Part shown: positions 8,601-19,269 of the stretch, piece after piece
Layout: each line of letters opens with the position of its first letter
Numbering within the stretch: the stretch's first letter is position 1
Assembly: GCA_023014365.1 (NCBI GenBank)
Contig: JAEBUN010000008.1
Location: 1,178,001 to 1,242,000, forward strand
DNA: 64,000 nucleotides
From: Lepiota brunneoincarnata
Lineage: Eukaryota; Basidiomycota; Agaricomycetes; Agaricales; Agaricaceae
Reading direction: 5' to 3'
Notes under the pieces: model-generated
Seen by the model: the letters and a program-made list of their open reading frames with translations, nothing else
What the model was told of the DNA's origin: nothing
Databases searched by the model: none
Position numbers and translations under genes: made by a program

Positions 8601-10575
8601 GTGACACCCCCAAGCCCCAGAAGACCCTGCTGTCACAGATGACTTTGAAGACTGGATCAATTTAGCAAATGCATTCACCCTTCAAACAACACATGGTAAT
8701 GGGCCACAGATGACCCCCTGCCAGGAGGAACTAGGGATGGATATGGACCTCGAACATGTTTGCTATCGAATTTATTAATGAAACAGAACTGATCTACCCT
8801 TCCCCCTATATCTCGCAATCAAATCCTATCCATCACTTCAGTGGTGTTTGCCCAGTCAAAATCCTATTGGGTGAGCACCTGGACTCTGCCACACTTCCCA
8901 AGCCTATCATTCCATGATCTGAAAAAGTGAAGCAACACGACCATGATCTACAACAAGTCCAGATCTTCCTAAATGATCTGAAATGACCCAGTGCCATGCC
9001 AGAAGATATGCTCAAGAAACTCATTCACTTTGCTGCAGGATTTTTTGCATGGGATGCTAGGCTATGGAAAAAGGATGCCAAGCTCAAGCACAAGCTCATG
9101 ATACCGGAAAACCAAAGATACAGGCTCATACAACAGGCTCATGATAATCTGGGCCACAAGGGTATGTTTACTGTCCGAATTTGGCTTTTAGAATGATTCT
9201 GGTGGCCCCATCTCGACCAGGACATGCACTGGTACATCCAAACATGCCACAAATGCCAGACAAGACTTTCCCATCATTTCTATATCCCCCCTATGGTCCC
9301 TACCCCATTCACTGTTATCAGAAACTCCATCAGAAGGATGGTTATATTTAGCTTAAAAACTCCCATGTCACTATGAAACAATCAGTAGTGTACATCAGAA
9401 GGACTATCTTTAGTTCATGACTCATTTCCCTTATCTCTGACTCATAGTTACTCAGGTCTGGACTATTATAGTAGGAGCATAGCCACACTTAGAAGTATAT
9501 AGGATACAGTACATCATTGTATATCCTTATCTTAGTGTTATACAGTTCTTGCCTCCTATACCTCTTTGCCCTTAAACCAGCTGGACTTATAGTGCTCCAT
9601 CATCTCCAAGTCATGCCTAGTAGGACAAGACCAAGTCTGTATAGACATCTTGCCTCAAATGCCATGCTACTCAAGAGCGAAACCCCTAACCCGGGTAACA
9701 TTCACCCTCTTCCGAAAAGCTTACATAGACACAATGTTCATGCCAAAATCAAATGGCTACCGATACATCATCCACACATGTTGCTCCCTATCCTCATACC
9801 CCAAGTGACAAATGCTTTGTCTTGAGAATGCCTGAACCCTTGGAACCTTTGTTTTTGAAGATATCCTCTGCAGATGGGGCACTATTGAAGAAATAGTAAC
9901 TGACAATGGCCCTGCCTTCGTACAAGCAGTCGAATTCCTTGCACAAAAATACAAAATAAATCACATCCGGATCTCACCCTACAATTCTCAAGTGAACAGT
10001 CCCATGGAGCGTCAACATTTTGATGTCCGAGAGGCCTTGGTAAAAGCGGCTGAGGGAGATGAGAAAAGATGGACTACAGTTGCACCCTCCACTTTCTGGG
10101 CTGAACGAGTATCCATTCAAAAATCTATGGGGTACTCACCTTATTACATAGCACATGGCATTGAACCCCTCCTTCCCTTTGATCTCACTGAAGCTACATA
10201 CCTTGCACCAAATCTCACCAAGCCCTTCTCAACAGCCGATCTCCTTGCAGCCTGAGCAATTCAGCTTCAAAAGTGGCTGCAGGACCTGGCAAAGATTAAG
10301 GATATGGTACTCAAGGCTCGTTTCAAGTCTATACAACAGTTCAACAAGAAGTATTCTAATTCAATTCAGGACTTTGATTTCCCACCTGGCTCTCTCATTT
10401 TGGTCAAAAATTCACAATACAACCACAATGTGGGCAGCAAGACCAAGCCTAGGTATTACAGGCCACTCATGGTACTCAGGAAGACAACTGGAGGATCCTA
10501 CATCCTTGCTGAGCTCGATGGCTTGATCTCCAAGCTTTGCTTTGCTGCCTTCTGGCTTGTCCCTTATCACCCATG
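8601..10575 (+). pseudogene. Lineage A integrase, interrupted by solo LTR C1
   Basis: An HHCC zinc domain reads AHDNLGHKG ... CHKC (about 9139-9264), with a TGA at 9194-9196. The DDE core follows across LTR C1: AYIDTMF (first Asp), IVTDNGPAFV (second Asp), then PYNSQVNSPMERQHF (Glu). The C-terminal domain includes PPGSLILVKNSQ and GGSYILAELDG, ending at LVPYHPC (about 10575). A TGA at 10253-10255 and frame changes disrupt it. No chromodomain is seen. Integrase would insert the cDNA. Confidence 0.82.
9313..9700 (+). repeat. Solo LTR C1 (388 bp), target duplication TTCAC
   Basis: TGTTATCAG ... GGGTAACA, flanked by TTCAC on both sides (9308-9312, 9701-9705). It splits the lineage A integrase between VPTPF and RKAYIDTM. 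Stem bases GGATACA (9502-9508) and TGTATATCC (9518-9526) lie next to a TATAT motif. The second copy of the family is C2. Confidence 0.93.
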
Positions 10576-11250
10576 CAATCTTCGCACGATACTGGTCACA
10601 AAAATCACAGATATGCCACCCAAGGCCCCTGTGGCCATCACCGCCCTGATAGATTCAGGAGCCCAAGGGAACTTTATCTCCCACAAAGTCATTGAATGAC
10701 ATGGTTATCAAACCAAACAGCTGGACCAACCAATCCCTCTCAGTAACGTTGACGGAACGGACAATTAACATGGCAAGATCCATGAATACATCAAAATCAG
10801 GACTATCATTGATGGAAGAGATTGCACGCTAGAAGCGTACATCACAAACACTGGTGAGAAGGATCTCATCATCGGATTTCCCTGGTTGGAACAATACAAT
10901 CCCGACATCAACTGGAAAACCAAGACATTCTCTTGGAAACCCCAAATCGATCACCAGGACTTCTCCAAACTCCTCAGAACCCTACGATGACCCTGTCAAA
11001 CTCAACTCCATTGCCATGGACATAATGGCTGGAAAAACCTCTCAACCCGAGGAAAACCCCGAAGAATACGTCAACCTGTCAAACGTTGACCTTGACACCT
11101 TCTCTTTAGAAAGAGAAATGAACCCAATGCTTCTAACCCCATTAGAAGTAAACGCCAAAGCGACACACGCCACTGACACTCCACAATGAGCAACACAACC
11201 CAACAAAATCGGCAAACCAAAAAGGAAAACAACCGGAATCAAACAAGGAA
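10576..11250 (+). pseudogene. Lineage B aspartic protease region (5' truncated element)
   Basis: Begins abruptly after the lineage A integrase. The catalytic motif ALIDSGAQGNFIS is complete (DSG, about 10645-10683), followed by a TGA (10697-10699), an NVDGTDN strand and KDLIIGFPWLEQYNPDINW, the typical second half of chromovirus proteases. No gag and no 5' LTR precede it. The tail is an acidic linker (10981-11189). Confidence 0.8.
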
Positions 11251-12651
11251 CCACCTAAGATCCCTCAGAGATTTGCCCGATGGGCTAAAATATTCAACAA
11301 GAAAGCATCTGAACGATTCCCACCATCAAGAACATTTGACCATGAAATCAAACTAAAACTGACATTTGAAGCAAAATCGATGAAACCTTATCAAGTGGCA
11401 CCTGCCGAAGAAAAAGCATTAAAAGAATTTATAGATGAAAACCTCCGAAAAGGGTACATCTGCCCCTCAAAATCCCCTATGGCATCACCCTTCTTCTTTG
11501 TTGCCAAGAAAGGAGGAGACCTCCAACCCTGCCAAGACTATCGTTATCTAAACTGATCATACTGTCAAAAATGCCTACCCAATCCCCATGATTTCCTCTA
11601 TCATGGATAAACTCAAAGGAGCTAAGTACTTTACTAAGCTCAACATCCGCCTAGGATACAATAACGTCAGAATCAAAGATGGCGATCAATGGAAAGCAGC
11701 GTTCAAGACTCCTATGGGTCTTTTCAAACCAACTGTAATGTTTTTCGGACTTTGCAACAGTCCTGCAACATTCCAACACATGATGGACACGTTATTCTCT
11801 GAAATAATGGAGAAAGGAGGAATCATCATCTATATAGGATGATATCCTAATCTACAGTAAAACCCAAGAAGAAACCGACCGACTTACAGAAAAAGTACTG
11901 CAAATCCTGCAGGAAAACGACCTCTACCTCAAAATGGAGAAATGCAAGTTCAACAAACAATGACTCAAATATCTCAGCATGATCATCATGCCAGATGAGA
12001 TAAAAATGGACCCTGGAAAACTCAAGGGAATAGAAGAATGGCCAGTGCCGAAAACAGTCCGACACATTTGGAAATTCATCAGATTCTGTAACTTCTATCA
12101 GAAGTTCATCCGCAGCTACTCCCACCACACCAAACCCCTGAACCAACTCCTATCCAAATCAAACAAATTTGAATGGAAAGAAGAACAACAAAAAGCATTC
12201 AAAACACTTAAGAACAAATTCTTAAAGGAACCTGGTACTACTCATGCCCGACTCCACAAAACCCTTCGAAATAGAAGCCGATGCTTCCAAATTTGCATCA
12301 GGAGCTGTTCTGTACCAACATGACATCAACAGAATATGGAAACCTGTATCGTTCTATTCAAAGACGTTCGGACCAGTGGAATGCAATTACGATATCTATG
12401 ACAGGGAACTCCTCACTATTATCCAAGCCCTCGAAGAATGGTGCCACTACCTCCTTGGCAGCCCCCATACCGTCCGTATCAGAACGGACCACCAGAACCT
12501 TACATACTGGCGTAAACCCCAGAAAATCAACCACCGACAAGCACGATGGGTCCAGACCCTCGCCGACTACAACTTTAAATTAGAACACGTCCCAGGATCA
12601 AAAATCCCCGTACCAGACAGCTCTGTCAAGACATCCAGACCACATCCCTGA
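11251..12651 (+). pseudogene. Lineage B reverse transcriptase and RNase H
   Basis: RT motifs in order: [20 protein letters not shown], the DYR/YLN box (11532-11560, frame shift just after), [38 protein letters not shown], and the YXDD region (11830-11855), where D-D-ILIYSKT is in a different frame from YIG, so a one-base shift breaks the box. RNase H follows: FEIEADASKFASGAVLYQ, YDIYDRELLTIIQALEEW, TDHQNLTYW, and LEHVPGSKIPVPD with usual spacing. Confidence 0.85.
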
Positions 12652-14298
12652 TGAGGATAACGATAACGAAGACATCACCATGCTTCCAGATAACCTCTTT
12701 GTCACCACAGCTGACATAGAAGATCAAAACCTGATCACAGTACTCCCAGAACACCTCTTTATCGCTACTGTCGATATGGAACTTCAAGAAAGAATCACGG
12801 AATCACCCAAATATGACGCTAGAACCACCGAAGTGTTCAAACTCTTGAAAGAAACCCACCCTAACACCGCTGATAAGGACTTCGGAACAATTCTGACCCC
12901 AAATGGTCCACTCCTCACGTTCCAAGAGCATGTCATCATTCCAGAAGACCTCCAACTCAGACGCGATGTCATCGCAAGATACCACGACCACCTTACACGT
13001 GGCCACCCTGGAGAACAGGAAACATACCACCTCACCAAGAAAGAAGTATATTGGCCAGGAATGTCAACGTTCATAAAGAACTATGTCAAAGGCTGTCCAG
13101 AGTGTTAGCAACACAAAATCATATGCAGACCGGATCACGCACCGACTCAACCGATCCCACCATCATCTTCCAGATGCCCATTTGCCCAGATCTCATGGGA
13201 TCTTATCACCGGTCTACCACCTAGCGCCGGCCATAATGCGATACTGTCCATGTGGTGGAGCATGGCCTTATGAAGGGGGTAATTTTCATCCCAACCTCAG
13301 ATCAATCAAACACCGACGACATCAGATGACTATTAATAGAAAAAGTCTTCACTAGGTTCAGACTACCCAACAAGACCATATCAGACTGAGACCCCAGATT
13401 CGCCACCAACTCCCTCCAAGAACTAGCCAAACACCTAAACATCCAACAAGCATTCTCAACCGCATACCATCCCCAGACAGATGGTTCTACTGAACGATAC
13501 AACCAAGAAATCGAGACCTACCTCGCCATATACTGCACCAGGAACCCCCTTGACTGGTCAGAAACCCTCCCTATCACTGAATTCGCACACAACTCCAAAA
13601 TACATGCCTCAAGGCAGAAATCCCCATTCGAACTAATCATGGGATACAACCCTCCACCGATACCCACAGTAATGGAAACTTCGAACTTTCCATCAGTAGA
13701 TGAACGCATCAGACTCCTAGATGACACCAGAAAAGAAGCACACATGGCACATCAACTCTCCACCGATATTATGAAACAAAGAACCAGAAGAACTGTCAAA
13801 CCCCTTGAAACACGTCAAAAAGTATGGCTAGAAGCCAAGAACCTCAAACTTCCCTTCATCTCCAACAAAATATCCCCAAAAAGACTAGGACCTTTCCTCA
13901 TCTCAGAAGTCTTATCACCACTAACATACAAATTAAAACTTCCAATCAAATGGAAGATACATCCAGTATTCCACCAAAATCTTCTAACCCCATATACCGA
14001 AACAGAAGCATACAGATCTCATCCGACTCCACCACCACCAGACATCATCAATGAAGAAGAAGAATATGAAATAGAAACTATTCTTAATCACCGCCGATAC
14101 CACGGAAAACTCCAATACTACATCAAATGGAAAGGATACTCCCACATGGAGAACAAATGGATCACCAATGAAACACTCCACACAAATGCCAAAGAATACT
14201 TAACTGAGTATAAAGAAACTCATGGAATTCCCCAGAAAGATCAGGAACCCACCAGAACCCACCAAAGACAACTTCGCTCTCACACCAAACATACTTAA
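12652..14298 (+). pseudogene. Lineage B integrase with C-terminal chromodomain
   Basis: HHCC zinc domain (HDHLTRGHPGEQETYH ... CPEC, about 12990-13105) followed by a TAG (13106-13108) where Gln is usual. The core shows ISWDLITGLP (Asp), a TGA at 13387-13389 inside the S-D-x-D-P-R-F motif (Asp) and QTDGSTERYNQ (Glu). An open frame 13639-14298 carries the GPF strand (KRLGPFLISEVLSP) and a chromodomain (YEIETILNHRRYHGKLQYYI, KWKGY, NKWI). Chromodomains tether integration to modified chromatin in this class. Decayed but clearly younger-looking than lineage A. Confidence 0.87.
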
Positions 14299-14397
14299 AG
14301 ATGCCCATGAACCTCAACCTCACTCATCCCCAAACTACTCCCCCCTACTCAACTACACCCTCTCCATCTTCCTCATCATCCTCCATAATCATCATCA

Positions 14398-15675
14398 ATG
14401 ACCAGAAGGTCGAACATACAAAACTTCAGACAACTCCCGTTCCGGCCCCGTCTCCCAACACCCCCTCTCACACCTTTGCCACCACCTACGCCTCCCTCAG
14501 AGATGAGACCCCCGACCCCAACGCCACCCCAGAACCAACAATTGCCCCAGCCGCCTCCCTTAGATACCATACAGCTGGAGTACAACCACATGGACCAGAT
14601 CACCCTTCTGATGGAGATCTGTGCAAGGCTGCCACCAACGGAGCCTTTACAAATAAATTGGAACACTCTCCAATTTTGGAATATGACCGACAACTCTGGT
14701 ACGACTATACCCACCATGTACGACAAACTAAGGCTCTCGCTACTGTGTACAATACGCAACGCACCTGGGCAGAATCACTCGAGCGACTTCTCTGCTCACA
14801 ATCAAGCCTCATGTCTGAGGTGTCGAAGAACTTACCCAAACGAGATGAGGTACATACCTCGCAGCCCCCCACCACAACCATCTCCCCCACCATTACCACT
14901 GACTACCCCTACCACGGTCACCACCACCACTCCCAAGAAGGGAAAGAAGCCCACCAACCTCAGAAATCCCTTCAGACTTCTCACCCCTACCAGGAACACC
15001 ACCCACACCATCACCAATAACAACGTCCCGGTTCGGAACTCCCCCAATCCCATTCACACACAAACCAACCCCCGAACCACCAACAGATCGGTCTGCATCC
15101 AATGCAGACATACTGGACACTGGGCCATGGATTGCCCATAATTCGCCTGTCTTGGATGCAAGCAATACACTCCAGGACACTACTCCTACAACTGCATCAA
15201 ATATAGATGCCCCCACTGTGCTGTTTTCCAACTGTGCCATAAATGGACCGAATGTCCAAATTGAAAGACTTGACACACCCCCTACTCCCGAACTCCAACA
15301 ACCCGTCCCACGACGACCCCCTTCACTCACAGTCGATACATCAACCTCACCAATGACAACTATTATGAGGAATGTTACGACGAGATCGCCGAGTCCAATA
15401 TCACAGGAGAACCATGTGGTTCTTTCTGAAGAAAACCCAACCACCCCACCAGAAGAAAGAATAGAGAGTCCTCATTTCAGATGCCTCCTATATGATATTT
15501 TCTATCCAGGACAACCCCCTTCCCCAGAAACCGCCGCCATACTCAATCTCCACAGAACCCCTACCCCCACCTTTTCTCCTGTCATTCCCCCTTCGACCAG
15601 ACTCCACCGACCAACCTCAAATCGATTATTACTGAACCAAATTACCTAGCCGAATACCCGGAAGAAGGAAACTAA
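14398..15675 (+). pseudogene. Lineage B extra 3' ORF: Pro-rich protein with zinc knuckles
   Basis: Starts at ATG 14398, about 100 nt after the pol stop. An MTRRS start and a long Pro/Thr-rich segment lead to a possible helical part (LEYNHMDQITLLMEICARLP). A zinc knuckle CIQCRHTGHWAMDC (15094-15135) is followed by TAA (15139-15141). The same frame continues with CLGCKQYTPGHYSYNC and a CPHC...C...C cluster to TGA 15262-15264. Later sequence is open in shifted frames to EYPEEGN-stop at 15675, next to the purine-rich tract before the LTR. Knuckles after integrase are the reverse of canonical gag order. It could be a displaced gag-like nucleic-acid chaperone. Family not identified. Confidence 0.65.
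15659..15671 (+). other. Candidate polypurine tract
   Basis: A purine-rich run (CGGAAGAAGGAAA) ends about ten bases before the proposed LTR start TGTAATAG at 15681. This is the expected place for plus-strand priming. Confidence 0.45.
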
Positions 15676-15713
15676 CAAGTTGTAATAGAAAACAACTCTA
15701 GAAATGGACCTAA

Positions 15714-16099
15714 TGTTATCAGAAGTCTTATCAGAAGGACGGTTATTTTTACCTTATATTCCCATGTCACTATGAAACCATCAGTAGTGTACATCAGAAG
15801 GACTATTCTTAGTACATGCCTCATGTTTCTTATCTCTGACTCATAGCTACTCGGGTCCAGGACTATTATAGTAGGAGCACAGCCACACTTAGAAAGTATA
15901 TAAGGATACAGTACAATACCTTGTATCCTTATTTTAGTGTTATACATTCTTGCCTCCTATAACTCTTTGCCCCTAAACTGGCTGGACTATAGTGCTATGT
16001 TGTCTCCAAGTCACACTTAGTAGGACAGGACCAAGTCTGTATAGACATCCTGTGTCGAACTCCGTGCTACTCAAGAGCAAACCCCTAACCCAGGTAACA
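15714..16099 (+). repeat. LTR C2 (386 bp), no target duplication
   Basis: Same family as C1: TGTTATCAG ... AGGTAACA. Flanking pentamers are CCTAA and AGAAC, which do not match. A rearrangement after insertion or inter-element recombination is therefore likely. An 11-bp perfect stem, ATAAGGATACA (15900-15910) with TGTATCCTTAT (15922-15932), overlaps the TATATAA box (15897-15903). Confidence 0.85.
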
Positions 16100-16562
16100 A
16101 GAACCCAAACTTGGAACCTGAAATCTGAACCCAGATCAAGAAACTTGGAGTACCCAGCTGATTGGAGCCATTATCATTTTGTGACATATCCATTTTGCCC
16201 GAAGCCTCTTACATTCCTTAACAAATAAATTTTCACTATATTTCTATTCCTTTCCCTGAGGATGAACCATAGCATAAGTTTTCTCCCTGTATATAGACTT
16301 CTCTGAGCCTCACATACCACCCCTTTCATCTTTTCCTTCCATTTCCTAGTTCCCTGTTAACATAGTTGTGAAAACTTCATGATCTCTCCTGTTTCATGTT
16401 TGTTATTCCCCAGATTTGTCTTAGTATAATTATCTCTCAATTTTGCAGTCTGTTTCAGTACAAAAAACATAGCTAGTACAATATTGAACTTGTATATAAA
16501 GTTCCGAGCTCACTTATGAGCTCGGCAGTCAATATACAACCCATAAACTCCCTCCTGATATT

Positions 16563-16564
<2 letters not shown>

Positions 16565-16598
<34 letters not shown>
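16565..16598. repeat. (TC)n microsatellite in the 3' LTR
   Basis: About 17 uninterrupted CT units. The 5' LTR has a shorter imperfect version near 210-246, so it expanded after insertion. Confidence 0.9.
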
Positions 16599-16600
<2 letters not shown>

Positions 16601-16771
16601 CCAAATGGCTTGTCTTTCTTGGTTTTTGAAGCCCAGTGGTTGTTCCATCAACCACACTCACCCTTTGTTTGTTTGTGTTAGTGCTGTTTTGATCATGTTT
16701 TGATCATGTTTTGGTTTCATTTCGGTCTTGTTTCAGCACCTTTCATGTGCTGAAGAGTCTAGTTCTCTTCA

Positions 16772-17100
16772 ATACATGACAATAAGCTCAAGCACTTGGT
16801 TCCATGTATTGGATAAAGATCCTCCACCCCTTACTACATGCATAGTCTGGTGTATTACTGATCATGCTCCCATTGGTGAATACAGGGTAGATTGTTGATT
16901 TAAAAAAGAAAAGGTTGATAACTCACTGTTAAAGCTTATTCTTTCTTGTAAGTTTATAGTCAATGTAAAACCATTCTGCAGGTAATCCTTGAATCTGAAT
17001 GAATATAACTACATACAAGTTACAACTCCTCTCAAGCCAAGCCCCATTGTACTTTTACTACCCAATCTGTTGTTGTGCTTATGATTCCCATTATTACTCT
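16772..17100. other. Intergenic, short inverted repeat, no gene seen
   Basis: CAATACATG (16770-16778) and CATGTATTG (about 16802-16810) could pair just beyond the LTR end. The rest is AT-rich, without recognisable coding sequence, and would be the 3' flank of the NTPase gene on the minus strand. Confidence 0.5.
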
Positions 17101-18980
17101 CTAATTCCCACTGCCACTAGGCCTACTACCAGCTACAGATGTTATTGGTGCTTGCCTGCGAGCCATTTCAGTCTAGTAGTCCATGTTAAGCTCCATCCTG
17201 ATGATTCAACAATCCATAATAAACTTACCATCTGCTGTAATGTATCCTCTGAGTCAGAATCAATCTGCAGCCAGCCAATTTCAATATTTGGGTTTGGAAG
17301 GTTTTTGTGTTCTAATGCCAGGTGTATGTCCCTCAGTGATTCCCGAACTCCACTGGACTTGGCCATATTTTCACCATAGCTATGCGGTGTCACAAATATA
17401 AATGACCAGTTTGTTGGAAAAGCTCTTCGTGTGCGCTTTGACCACCCTCGGAATAAGTTCACAACATGTTTTACACCCGATTCTGCCAAACCATGCCTCT
17501 CGGCGATCGTCATCTGCAGCATAGTAACCCGCTTCAAGTTGTCACTGACGACGAGGGCATCCAAGGAAGGGAAGTATTCGGTAGGGACATATATGTGGTT
17601 GTCCTGGGGAATCAGTGTTGTGTCCTTGGTGAACACGTCTCGAACCAGCGAGAGGCCTGGACCAAGCGAAAATGTGTTTGATCCTCTACCACCAATGGTA
17701 CGACAAGTTAAAGCACCCTTGGACAATTGCAGGATATTAAGCACAAATGGCTCATAGACGGTAGAAAAAACTTGTGGGAATGACTTGAAATTTGAGATGA
17801 GTTGCTGTAATCGAGTGTTGAACTGGGCGAGGAATGCTTCGAGTAGAAGTCGGCGAAGAAGTGGTGTAGGAACATGATATTTAAAGTTGGGCTCCTTCTG
17901 GGGATTTGGCGATGCAGGCTCAGCAAAGAAGAATTTGTGGAATGTGAGAGGTTGGATGTCTTGTCTGACATATCCCCCATCAATCGCGCCTGCAAGCGCA
18001 TCTACATCCGTTATGAGGTTCCGGGGTTCGAGGATGTCCCGAAAATCTGCCTCTGGATCCCCAGAACGCCGTTGCTCGAGGTTGACAGGATTGATACAAT
18101 GCCTCGCAGAAGGACCCAGGAGGTCGAAGAGTTCCGAGGGGGTGTAAGTCGGTTCGTTGCGCCAAAAACCAAGTTCTTTATTTTCGTAGAGTTGTCTGGT
18201 TCAGCATGCAGTGTTAGATCGATCAACACTCTGAGCTGATCGCACTTACTGGAGTTGTTCGATCTCGCCCTTGGACCACAAGCCCATGACCCAAGCTCGG
18301 GCATTCTTTTGCTTAGCCCATTCCTTCCAACGACGTGGCTGAGGAGACGTCGATTGGATAACGTATCCTGAGTAGCGAATGAAAGGACCAGGAGGGGTGG
18401 GTAGGTCGTTGTTGGAATCGACCAAAACAAGTGTTTCGGGTGTGATACCGATCTCAGGGCGTTCAGCAAGCGGCAGGACACGACAGCCATCCTGGGTGCA
18501 ATGGATATACTCCATTGGGGACTTGCAGAAAATGACGGGCATCCGTTGCGACAATGCCTTAAGGAAAGCGTAGAACAAGAATAGCGATTTTCCTAACAAG
18601 GTTCCAAGTCAAGTGTTGGTGTTGCCGCGGATAGAGCATGACTCACCAATACCAGGTTGGCCGATTAGGACCATACCTCCTGGTCTTCTTCCCCTTTTTC
18701 TCATCTCCGTTTCTACGAATTCCCATAGATCTTGATATTCCTGTCGACAAAGGCAGGGTCGTGGTTCTGAGTCGGATGCTGGTTCTGAACAAGGGATTTC
18801 AATGTATTCGATGTCATTCTCCGACATTACCGGGTCCTGCTGCGAGGCCCAGAGGCGTTCGTAGGCGGATTCACACCACTGTGCGTGATTAGCCATGGAC
18901 GATGGTTGGAGTAAAACAAGAAGGGGTGACGCGTCCCAAACAGAACCCCACAGAAAATGGATGATGTCATGGGGCGGCAA
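17101..18980 (-). CDS. P-loop NTPase, Crinkler/RHS-like (putative), four exons
   Basis: Exons read 18980-18647, 18592-18250, 18195-17229 and 17172-17101. The three introns are 54-56 nt with GTGAGT, GTAAGT and GTAAGT donors and YAG ends. Exon lengths (334, 343, 967, 72) keep frame and give 571 residues. The N-terminal part (ESAYERLWASQQDP, YIEIPCSEP, EYQDLWEFVE) precedes a Walker A motif, GQPGIGKS, whose Gly/Lys junction is created by the first splice. Then come FLFYAFLKALSQRMPVIFCK, the Walker-B-like ETLVLVDSNND, and a sensor-like YVIQSTSP. The large C-terminal half has no domain I know. Overall this resembles a multi-copy mushroom family annotated as Crinkler/RHS-type NTPases; that name is from memory. 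An alternative start is Met at 18896. It appears intact next to the transposon block. Confidence 0.68.
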
Positions 18981-19269
18981 CTCCCGACCTTTTCAGTCAG
19001 GGCAATTTCCGTCAGGAGTGAGATTGAATAACCACCATAAAAAAACCTGTCTGAGGAGTGGACATACCATAGGCCTTGTTCTCCGTATGACCCTGCTTTG
19101 AAAGGGGTTGTGAGGGGCGGTAAATCCGATGCGGTAGATGAGGCCTCGCCAAGGAATACTCCTCCGGGGTGGCATCCAATGCGAATATATAGAGTATGCC
19201 AGGAGGTGTCGTTGGAGTATATGTCCCAGAGGAGCTGGAAAAACAAATACGTGGCACTTGTGGTGGTGC

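Larger units (their letters stand above)
1..16771 (+). mobile_element. Composite, decayed Ty3/gypsy LTR retrotransposon with nested solo LTRs
   Basis: Related LTR sequence bounds this block (1-408 and about 15681-16771). Inside lie two successive pol regions of different gypsy lineages in the same orientation: A (gag to integrase, 480-10575) and B (protease to chromodomain, 10576-14298, plus a 3' ORF to 15675). A has stops, frameshifts, a 1.27-kb unknown insert and five solo LTRs. B has fewer lesions and no LTR insertion in its ORFs. The outer target duplication cannot be tested because the left end is outside the window. All domain calls come from motifs visible in translation. No part looks able to move by itself. 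Confidence 0.9.
15681..16771 (+). repeat. 3' LTR, family A, with LTR C2 nested inside
   Basis: The end CTCTTCA at 16771 is fixed by divergence from the 5' LTR after that base. The start TGTAATAG (15681) is inferred from the TG rule and the polypurine tract. Without C2 the LTR would be about 705 bp. The shared part with 1-408 is about 16342-16771, including TATA (16493-16500), the hairpin (16504-16525) and the CT tract. Confidence 0.65.

Noticed and set aside
14376..15444. Minus-strand frames (127 and 183 codons) over the lineage B 3' ORF
   Set aside because: They are Gly/Val-rich antisense readings of a Pro/Thr-rich coding strand that carries zinc knuckles.
16776..16790. CAATAAGCTCA shared just after the 3' LTR and before the gag ATG (470-480), as evidence for a longer LTR
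   Set aside because: Only 11 bases match and the sequences between LTR end and motif are unrelated (61 versus about 8 bp), so chance or a tiny rearrangement is as likely.
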